Below, in pieces: positions 54,003 through 60,824 of a stretch of 64,000 nucleotides of DNA (position 1 is the first letter of the stretch; each line of letters opens with the position of its first letter). This stretch comes from Chlorogloeopsis fritschii. Its GTDB lineage: Bacteria; Cyanobacteriota; Cyanobacteriia; Cyanobacteriales; Nostocaceae. The position numbers and the translations under genes are program-made. The DNA lies in NCBI RefSeq assembly GCF_043099315.1, contig NZ_CP170746.1. One strand, 5' to 3'. Below the pieces are notes generated by a model, which saw only the letters and a list, made by a program, of their open reading frames with translations, ran no database searches and had not been told where the DNA came from.

Positions 54003-54818
54003 TTATACAGAACTGACTCGACGTTCTGTTACCAAAGTCAGACTTACCCATTCTCCTTTGTCGTTGTAGCTGCGAACCATTCTTTGACGCAAATTTGGCT
54101 TGATTAACCAACCAACTTCCAACACAAAAGCTTGACGCAATTGCACTTTGAGGGGAGAAGTGGCAGAAGCACCATCGGGTAGCAGCAAAACTTGTACCTG
54201 CTTGTGTGGATCTTGGTCAAATTTCAGTATAGAACCCTCAATGACAGCAGAAGAAGTTATCGTTTTACTATCAAAAAATAGACTTTGAACTAGTTTGCCA
54301 GCATCATCAAGTTGTAATTTCAAAGTTGTGGAGTAAGTATCAGGCGATCGCCAGTCTGGATATATTGTTACTGCTTCACCATGCCATTCTCCCAACAAAG
54401 CTTCTACGCTTACAGATGGGTGTTCTGGTTTTGGGCTTCCGGCTAGATATTCGCGAATCAGGGTAAATTGGTTTAGCTGACCATTCTTATCAAACAACTG
54501 TACGAGGCGCAAGCGACTATTTTCATCAATTAAACCTAGTTCTGCCCCAAATTCAGAAAAAGGTGCTAACTGAATTGAACCTTGAGAAAAAGCTCCATTT
54601 TGAAAAAACAGTACACCTCTTCCTAGAGAACTGTATTCTAGAATCTTTTTATCTGTGCCCAAACGAATTGTCTGACGAATTGTCTGGTTGTCGTTCAGCC
54701 CTTCCAAACAAACAATGCTAGGTGTATCTTCTAAAATTTCACCTTGGGGAGACACACGAGTGAATGAGCCTTGCCATTCACCAAGATTTTGCAGCAAACA
54801 TTCCCATTGAGATTTCAT
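54003..54818 (-). CDS. DUF3598 protein (lipocalin-like fold predicted)
   Basis: A 271-residue protein conserved in cyanobacteria and some plastid-bearing algae. Its N terminus MKSQWECLLQNLGEWQGSFT and the second half VSVEALLGEWHGEAVTIYPDW suggest two beta-barrel lobes, each starting with an x-GEW motif. Function unknown; the fold is related to bilin lyase-like lipocalins by family description. ATG start. ftsX lies 75 bases upstream on the same strand. Confidence 0.85.
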   Translation of the reverse strand: MKSQWECLLQNLGEWQGSFTRVSPQGEILEDTPSIVCLEGLNDNQTIRQTIRLGTDKKILEYSSLGRGVLFFQNGAFSQGSIQLAPFSEFGAELGLIDENSRLRLVQLFDKNGQLNQFTLIREYLAGSPKPEHPSVSVEALLGEWHGEAVTIYPDWRSPDTYSTTLKLQLDDAGKLVQSLFFDSKTITSSAVIEGSILKFDQDPHKQVQVLLLPDGASATSPLKVQLRQAFVLEVGWLIKPNLRQRMVRSYNDKGEWVSLTLVTERRVSSV

Positions 54819-54892
54819 AGTAACTTTTGTTCTTTGACCTTTGTCATTTATGATTGGTTAATCACAAAAGACAAATGACTAATGACCAATAA

Positions 54893-55795
54893 CTAACTTT
54901 TAGCAAATCGCCGTACAGCAAATAAACTCCCAATCAATCCCACTGTTGCACCAAAATTCAGAAGAATCAGAGGTAATAATAGAGTTTGCAAAGGAGTTAG
55001 TTGCAAACCGTTAGTAATAAATTTAATAAATTCTGGCTGATTAGCTAATACATTACCAAGAAATTGCTGAATCAGACTGATGCACCCCCAAGCGATCGCT
55101 CCACCAACTACACCAAAAGTAATTCCTTGGAGGATAAACGGTAGATAAATCCAAGTAGAAGTAGCTCCTACCAGTTGCAAGATTTCAATTTCTTGGCGTC
55201 GTGCCATAACTATCAATCCAATAGTGGTAGAGGTGACAGCGATCGCGCTGGAAGTCAGAATGATAGTAATAGTTAGTGTCATCCAATTCAAACTTTGATG
55301 CAATTGGGCGATATGCTTGACAGCTTCATCCACATACTGCACTGCATCCACGCCCCGCAACTTCGCTAATTGTGTCGCCAAAGTTGACACCACCTCAGAG
55401 TTACGCGCCTTCACCTTTAATTCATCTACGAGAGGATTTTCCCCCAACTGCTGAGTAGCAGCTTCGATATTAGAAATTCCCAGTTCCTTAACTAACCTAC
55501 TCCAAGCTTGCTCTTTAGTGATAATCTTGGTGTCTGCGACTTCTGGCATTCTCGCTACTAGTGGTTCAATGCTTTCTGCTCGCGCACTCGAATCGAGATA
55601 AACTGATACTTCTAATTGGCTGCCGAATTGGTAGAGCAGTTTTTCTACTTGCCAAGAACTTTGCAAACTCAAGCCGAATAAAAATAGTAACACCGTCACA
55701 GTACTGATCGCAGCCCAGTTCATCCAGCCACCACGTCGCAAACCAATCCAAGTTTCTTTGAGCAAGTAATCTAGTTTTGTAAGAATTTTCAACAC
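54893..55795 (-). CDS. ftsX: Cell division protein FtsX, permease-like
   Basis: Membrane partner of the FtsE ATPase, controlling cell-wall hydrolases at division. A short cytoplasmic N terminus is followed by helix WAAISTVTVLLFLFGLSL, an extracytoplasmic domain (LEVSVYLDSSARAESIEPL, then AQLHQSLNWM), and three C-terminal helices with the MacB/FtsX-type MARRQEIEILQLVGATSTWI loop. 300 residues. Start GTG 55795 or TTG 55792. ftsE is not adjacent, as often in cyanobacteria. Confidence 0.93.
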   Translation of the reverse strand: MLKILTKLDYLLKETWIGLRRGGWMNWAAISTVTVLLFLFGLSLQSSWQVEKLLYQFGSQLEVSVYLDSSARAESIEPLVARMPEVADTKIITKEQAWSRLVKELGISNIEAATQQLGENPLVDELKVKARNSEVVSTLATQLAKLRGVDAVQYVDEAVKHIAQLHQSLNWMTLTITIILTSSAIAVTSTTIGLIVMARRQEIEILQLVGATSTWIYLPFILQGITFGVVGGAIAWGCISLIQQFLGNVLANQPEFIKFITNGLQLTPLQTLLLPLILLNFGATVGLIGSLFAVRRFAKS

Positions 55796-55961
55796 ACCAC
55801 AGCCTCACCAAGACTTAAAATTGACACAAGACAATAAAACTTCACGTCTTCTCGGCGCAAAATAATTACACTTTTTATACTCTCTAATGGGTAAAGCAGA
55901 CAAATAGGGGCGCTTAGGCTAGGGACTAGAGATGAGAAAAAAGCAGGGGAGAAAAACTTCA

Positions 55962-56022
55962 CTAATCCCCGATACCCAATCACTAGTACCTAATCCCCAA
56001 TCACCAGCACCCAATTCCCAAA
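55962..56022. repeat. Heptameric repeat array (CCCAATC type)
   Basis: Seven-base steps around CCCAATC, ACTAGTA, CCTAATC, CCCAATC, ACCAGCA, CCCAATT. It lies in the 311-base divergent gap between ftsX and def. No other feature is evident there. Confidence 0.75.
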
Positions 56023-56106
56023 ATATGAATTTGCATATCTTCCTGGTTGCTAAAATTAAATTAAAGCGGAATCATTTCCAATCCATATTAGGTGAGTTAA
56101 AAGAGC

Positions 56107-56670
56107 ATGTCTCTGGAAATTGCTGTTGAGAAGAAAAAGTTAAAAAATCCGCCCTTGGAGCTGCATTATCTAGGCGATCGCGTTCTGCGCCAAGCAGCCA
56201 AGCGTGTTGCAAAAGTAGATGATGAAATCCGCAAGCTGGCACGGGAAATGCTACAAACCATGTATAGCCAGGATGGTATTGGTTTGGCTGCACCCCAAGT
56301 GGGAATTAACAAACAAATAATTGTCATTGATATTGAACCAGATAACCCAGCTAATCCCCCATTGGTGCTGATTAACCCAATTATTAAACAGGTTAGTCGT
56401 GACATTTGCGTTGCTCAAGAAGGGTGTTTGAGTATTCCGGGGATTTATATGGATGTGAAGCGCCCCCAGGTTGTAGAAATATCCTATAAAGATGAGCATG
56501 GACGTCCCAAAACGTTGAAGGCTGGAGAACTACTTGGACGCTGTATTCAGCACGAAATGGATCACCTCAATGGCGTGGTGTTTGTAGATCGTGTAGAAAA
56601 TTCTTTGGCTTTGGCGCAGGAGCTATCCAAGCATGGCTTCTCTTATCAAACTGTCAAACCGATCGCATAG
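56107..56670 (+). CDS. def: Peptide deformylase
   Basis: Removes the formyl group from nascent proteins using a metal ion. The three family motifs are GIGLAAPQVG, EGCLSIPG (metal Cys) and QHEMDHLNG (metal His pair, catalytic Glu). 187 residues. ATG at 56107. The small membrane protein gene begins 12 bases downstream and may share the transcript; a terminator follows at 56921. Confidence 0.97.
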   Translation: MSLEIAVEKKKLKNPPLELHYLGDRVLRQAAKRVAKVDDEIRKLAREMLQTMYSQDGIGLAAPQVGINKQIIVIDIEPDNPANPPLVLINPIIKQVSRDICVAQEGCLSIPGIYMDVKRPQVVEISYKDEHGRPKTLKAGELLGRCIQHEMDHLNGVVFVDRVENSLALAQELSKHGFSYQTVKPIA

Positions 56671-56682
56671 GGTGGTGTGCTT

Positions 56683-56892
56683 GTGAATACAATGACTCCA
56701 AAGAGCGGCTTGTTTCTTGCTTGTTCGTGCATAGCAGCGATCGCAGCAGTTGGTTCAGTTTTTGAACTTACTTCCGGACAACCAGATTTAGGCAACCAAA
56801 CCACTGCAATTATCTTGGCATTAAGCATTCCACTGACAGGATTATTTTTCTTGGCCGCAGTCAAGGATGCTAGAGCTAATATTAATAAATAA
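56683..56892 (+). CDS. Small two-helix membrane protein
   Basis: About 70 residues, with helix GLFLACSCIAAIAAVGSVFEL, a short polar loop (TSGQPDLGNQ), and helix TAIILALSIPLTGLFFLAAV. I have seen similar small proteins behind cyanobacterial def genes but know no function. Start uncertain: GTG 56677, GTG 56683 or ATG 56692. Confidence 0.75.
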   Translation: MNTMTPKSGLFLACSCIAAIAAVGSVFELTSGQPDLGNQTTAIILALSIPLTGLFFLAAVKDARANINK

Positions 56893-56920
56893 GCATCAGG
56901 TTTAGAATTAATAGGAAAAA

Positions 56921-56958
56921 GGAAAAAGGATATTTCTCCTTTTTCCTTCACCTTTTTT
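56921..56958 (+). terminator. Rho-independent terminator after def operon
   Basis: Stem GGAAAAAGGA with TCCTTTTTCC, loop TATTTC, followed shortly by six T. Confidence 0.8.
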
Positions 56959-57069
56959 ATGCTTTACTGCCAATTTACAGCCGCTCTTAGAATTAGGTAC
57001 TGAAGAGAACAGTAATAAAACTGGGCAGCTATCTAAGTACCAGCAACCTAAACTGTTAAAAAATCAAAA

Positions 57070-58164
57070 TTAAGCAATTGCCAAACAGATCGCAGCCAAA
57101 ATACTATTAATCAGGTAGAAAGCAGCAACAACTTGCAGTTCTGACCAACCAGAAAGCTCCAAATGGTGGTGCAAAGGAGCCATTTTAAATAGACGCTTTC
57201 CTTTGCCATCTGGGCCTTTAGTTGCTTTGTAGTAGCTTACCTGTGCCATGACAGAAAGAGTTTCTACAAAGAAGATACCGCTGAGAATAAATAGTGCAAC
57301 CAAGCTGTTAGTTACCAACCCCACTGCTGCCAAAGCACCTCCCAGTGCCAAAGAACCAGTATCACCCATAAAAACACGGGCAGGATTGCGATTGTGTGCC
57401 AAAAATCCCAAGCAACTACCGCTCACAGCAGCACAGAAAATCATCATTCCCTGAGAAGTCGGAGCAACAAGCGCACCTAATGCTAGTAAGGCGATCGCTA
57501 CCGTTCCTCCTGCTAAACCATCGATCCCGTCTGTTAAATTAGTGGCGTTACTTTCTGCTACCAGTACAAACCCAGCGAGAGGCCAAAATAAAAAGCCTAA
57601 AGGTATAGATAAACCAAAAGGTAAAGCAATATTTGTAATATTAGAAGGCTGATTAAACATTAACCATAGACAGAATAAAGCCGCAAAACTAACCTGGAGA
57701 GCTAGTTTTGTCCGTGGAGAGATACCTTTATTGGACTTGCGACGTAAAATCTGCCAGTCGTCTAGCCAACCAATTAACCCATAACTCAGTGTTAATATAG
57801 AAACAGCCAGTACCTGCGTATTAAAATTAGACAATATACAAGCAACGATTACTGCTACTGGAATAAAAAATATACCACCCATTGTAGGTGTACCCGCTTT
57901 TTTCAGATGGGCTTGAGGGCCATCTTCACGGATTATTTGCCCCGTTTTAAGTGCTTGTAGCATTGGCACTACAAAAAAACCTGTTGCTGCTGAAATTGCA
58001 GCACAGGACAACAACGGTAAGGTCAGCGAATTACTGTGCCAAGGCAACCGATTCGCTGTTCCATCTAAAACGAGTGCAGCAGTAGTTAAGCCTACACCTA
58101 GTAAAGAAACTAGGCCTATACCAGAAATGTTTAGCCCCTGATCGGAAGACACTTTAGCGTCCAC
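57070..58164 (-). CDS. mraY: Phospho-N-acetylmuramoyl-pentapeptide-transferase
   Basis: Membrane enzyme forming lipid I from UDP-MurNAc-pentapeptide. Ten hydrophobic helices. The motifs GTPTMGGIFF, SYGLIGWLDDWQI, SNATNLTDGIDGLAGG and FMGDTGSLALGGALA carry the catalytic Asp residues; FKMAPLHHHLELSGWSE is the histidine-rich loop. I chose GTG 58164 (VDAKVSSDQGLN) because GAGGGG precedes it; a GTG at 58188 adds eight residues. Acts in the same pathway as murD of this window but is not linked to it. The DUF3134 gene lies just upstream. Confidence 0.96.
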   Translation of the reverse strand: MDAKVSSDQGLNISGIGLVSLLGVGLTTAALVLDGTANRLPWHSNSLTLPLLSCAAISAATGFFVVPMLQALKTGQIIREDGPQAHLKKAGTPTMGGIFFIPVAVIVACILSNFNTQVLAVSILTLSYGLIGWLDDWQILRRKSNKGISPRTKLALQVSFAALFCLWLMFNQPSNITNIALPFGLSIPLGFLFWPLAGFVLVAESNATNLTDGIDGLAGGTVAIALLALGALVAPTSQGMMIFCAAVSGSCLGFLAHNRNPARVFMGDTGSLALGGALAAVGLVTNSLVALFILSGIFFVETLSVMAQVSYYKATKGPDGKGKRLFKMAPLHHHLELSGWSELQVVAAFYLINSILAAICLAIA

Positions 58165-58246
58165 GGTATGTTTCCCCTCACTCCACACTTGTACAGTTAG
58201 ACACTTGGGATTTAGTTAAAATAGCAGTTCTTGAGCTTTTTGTTGG

Positions 58247-58489
58247 TTAATCTTCGTCTGGAACGATGTCATCATCGTCATCAAAGTCATAATCACCAAT
58301 TCCATCCTCACCACCCAGAAATTCGGTAATTTCTTCTTCATTTTCTTCAGAAAAATCCTGTTCATGATTATCACGCGCGATCAGACGACCGCTAGCCTGT
58401 AACCAATCTAAAAGTGAGGACTCTTGCTTTAATGGTATAACAGCGGCACGCTGGTTGCGGGGCTGTTCACGTAATGGAGAATTCAGCAT
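58247..58489 (-). CDS. DUF3134 protein
   Basis: 80 residues: LREQPRNQRAAVIPLKQESSL, then LLDWLQASGRLIARD, and a very acidic C terminus (DDDDDIVPDED). Conserved in cyanobacteria without known role; the acidic tail suggests a protein-binding partner. ATG start, followed by mraY on the same strand after 82 bases. Confidence 0.88.
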   Translation of the reverse strand: MLNSPLREQPRNQRAAVIPLKQESSLLDWLQASGRLIARDNHEQDFSEENEEEITEFLGGEDGIGDYDFDDDDDIVPDED

Positions 58490-58727
58490 ATCTGACGAAG
58501 AAAAGAAGGGGTATTGTATATAGACATTAAGAGTCTATCACTGGATACGCAAGATAGTAGTTAATCATTCAACTAATTTCTTTCTAAATCCGACGGAAAT
58601 TTTCGTGATTTTCCTAATCACAACACCAAAGACTTAGGTCATGCACGTATTAGCATGACAACATAAATGAGCTCGCAACATCTTCCTGATTGTTTAATGA
58701 AAATAATACTGTTTGAGGTAACAGGTG

Positions 58728-59312
58728 ATGATCGCAAAAGCGGCTCTTTTAGAAGCAATTGCTGGCAAAAATCGGGGGCTTTTAGCAACTGAGCAAGATA
58801 AAAAAGCTATCTTAGTCACGATCGCCAATTTGGAAGACTTTAACCCGACACCACGTCCACTTGAAGCTAGCGATTTGCTCGATGGCAATTGGCGACTACT
58901 TTACACTACTAGCAAAGCTCTGTTGAACCTCGACCGCTTTCCTTTATGCAAACTTGGAGAAATTTACCAGTGTATCCGCGTCCAAACTAATAGCGTTTAC
59001 AACATAGCCGAGATTTATGGATTGCCTTTACTCGAAGGTATAGTTAGCGTTGCTGCGAAATTTGAACCAGTTTCAGAACGTCGTGTGCAAGTAAAATTTG
59101 AGCGATCGATAATTGGCTTACAGCGCTTGATTAGCTATAAGTCTTCAACAACTTTTATCCAACAAATTGAAGCTGGGCAGAAATTTACCGCTGTTGATTT
59201 TCCTCTTAACAGTAATGAACAACAGGGATGGTTGGATATTACTTATCTAGATAGTGATTTGCGGATTGGCAGGGGCAACGAGGGAAGTGTGTTTGTTCTA
59301 GCAAAAGCATAA
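58728..59312 (+). CDS. PAP/fibrillin-family protein
   Basis: A 194-residue lipid-associated protein of the plastoglobulin/fibrillin family found in thylakoid-bearing organisms. Seen: KAALLEAIAGKNRGL, LDGNWRLLYTTSKALLNLDRFP, LGEIYQCI, and the C-terminal WLDITYLDSDLRIGRGNEGSVFVL, which is diagnostic. ATG 58728 directly follows a GTG at 58725; GAGGT lies upstream. Cyanobacterial members are linked to photosystem protection; not shown here. Confidence 0.93.
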   Translation: MIAKAALLEAIAGKNRGLLATEQDKKAILVTIANLEDFNPTPRPLEASDLLDGNWRLLYTTSKALLNLDRFPLCKLGEIYQCIRVQTNSVYNIAEIYGLPLLEGIVSVAAKFEPVSERRVQVKFERSIIGLQRLISYKSSTTFIQQIEAGQKFTAVDFPLNSNEQQGWLDITYLDSDLRIGRGNEGSVFVLAKA

Positions 59313-59881
59313 GGAGGGCGACTTTGAACATTAATGTTAGCGAATCGAGCGTATTTCATAAATAAAGATTTTGTCAAGGAGGTTTTTACCACTTTTTGAA
59401 GCTAGGGGATGAAGAGGAAACAGGGACACTGGGACGCAGTGATTATTGAGCGATATAAATCAGGATGTAGAGACGCGATATATCGCGTCTCTACAGGGGT
59501 TTTGGCATTACGCAAAATTTTTTCACGCCATGAAATTAGCTGGGCTGAATGAATTGCACGGCAAATTATGGACACTTTGCCTAAATTATGACATCACAAG
59601 ATTTTTATTTGGGTATTTATTCTACTGTCATTGTGATTCATAATCATATAGATAACTATTTTTCAATAGTTTGAGCAATACAGGCACAATTCATTTAGTT
59701 CCCAATACAGTATAAATTTTATAGAAGCTTTATAGATGTAATTACTAGCCTCACAAAAAATTTAATATGTATAATTTTTACAAAAGCTTCATAGTTATAT
59801 TTACTAGGGTAGTGATAACTTCACAAAATATTACGTAAAAATCTTTAATATCAATTAGCATACACAGTTTTAAACTATGTT
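59313..59881. other. Intergenic region upstream of NRPS cassette
   Basis: About 570 bases without a supported gene. Contains a 28-base palindrome (59467-59494) and two copies of an imperfect direct repeat, about 59710-59763 and 59769-59832, both starting GTATAA, with AAGCTT(T/C)ATAG in the middle and TTACTAG near the end. The direct repeat ends 50 bases before the DUF6875-like gene and could be part of its promoter. Confidence 0.65.
59467..59494. repeat. 28-base perfect palindrome
   Basis: Arms GTAGAGACGCGATA and its exact complement without a loop. The inner part CGATATATCG also occurs at 34570-34579 with GC-rich flanks, so this is a dispersed small repeat. Confidence 0.85.
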
Positions 59882-60610
59882 ATGCAGCTTTATACACCCC
59901 TCGAAATTGACATAATTCAGCAAGATATTCCTTATTTAATTGAAGTTATGGATTGGGTTAAAACTTTTTTGGCAAAACCCCATCCTGATTTAGGTAGAAG
60001 TGGTGTTGTGTGTCCTTTTGTTCCTCACTCACTCAAGTCAAATAGCATTCGTCTAGCAGTTATTCGTGCTAAAAACCTACAGCCACAACAAGTTGAAGAT
60101 ATAGTTAAAGACTATCGAGATATATTTCTGCAAATGGAGCCGCAAGATAGAGATGTTGGCATTAATAAAGCTTTTTTACTTATTTTTCCGGATATCGAGA
60201 GCAACGATGCTGCCACGCTGATTGATAACATTCAACAAAAACTCAAACCATTCTTTGTTGAAGAAGGGCTAATGATAGGAGAATTTCACAAGCATACAGA
60301 AACGAGGGGACTATACAATCAAGATTTCTATCCACTTCGTAGCCCTGTTCCCCTCATAGCTATACGTTTTATGGTTGAAGCCGATTTACCCTTTCTGATG
60401 AATGCAAACAATCTACATTTACGTATTAGATATTTAGAAGCTTATTTACAGCGTTTTGAGAAAAATATGAAAGATAAAATCAAGCTAAATACTGCTTATC
60501 AAGCATTAGCTTTGGCAAGAGAAAAATTGACAATAGAAAATTCTGCTAATTCACCATCTGAGAAGCACACAAAGATGACTTTTTCGTGCCCATTCATACA
60601 CCAAAACTAA
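59882..60610 (+). CDS. DUF6875-like protein next to the NRPS
   Basis: A 242-residue soluble protein. The segment DLGRSGVVCPFVPHSLKSNS near residue 37 and IGEFHKHTETRGLYNQDFYP followed by LRSPVPLIAIRFMVEADLPFL match my memory of the DUF6875 family, found beside secondary-metabolite genes in actinobacteria and cyanobacteria; function unknown. Conserved Cys, His and Glu residues in CPF and GEFHKHTE could form an active site, which is only a guess. ATG 59882. The synthetase gene starts about 215 bases later on the same strand. Confidence 0.7.
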   Translation: MQLYTPLEIDIIQQDIPYLIEVMDWVKTFLAKPHPDLGRSGVVCPFVPHSLKSNSIRLAVIRAKNLQPQQVEDIVKDYRDIFLQMEPQDRDVGINKAFLLIFPDIESNDAATLIDNIQQKLKPFFVEEGLMIGEFHKHTETRGLYNQDFYPLRSPVPLIAIRFMVEADLPFLMNANNLHLRIRYLEAYLQRFEKNMKDKIKLNTAYQALALAREKLTIENSANSPSEKHTKMTFSCPFIHQN

Positions 60611-60824
60611 TCAATGGTTGATGAAGTGACATAAGCTAAATAAGTAATCATTAAAGTTGACATTATTATAGCAGTTTTAACATGATGAATCCACGAAATA
60701 TAGAGTGAGTACTCCTCGTCAAAGCCTAAGTGATAAAGATTTGAGATATAAGTGAGTAATGCCCATCTCACAGTAAAATTTGTTAGCGCTTAGTCCAAAA
60801 ACTGTAATTTTATTATTTCTACAA

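Noticed and set aside
59446..59643. 65-residue ORF before the NRPS cassette
   Set aside because: It starts next to and runs through the 28-base palindrome, without a ribosome site or conserved segment.
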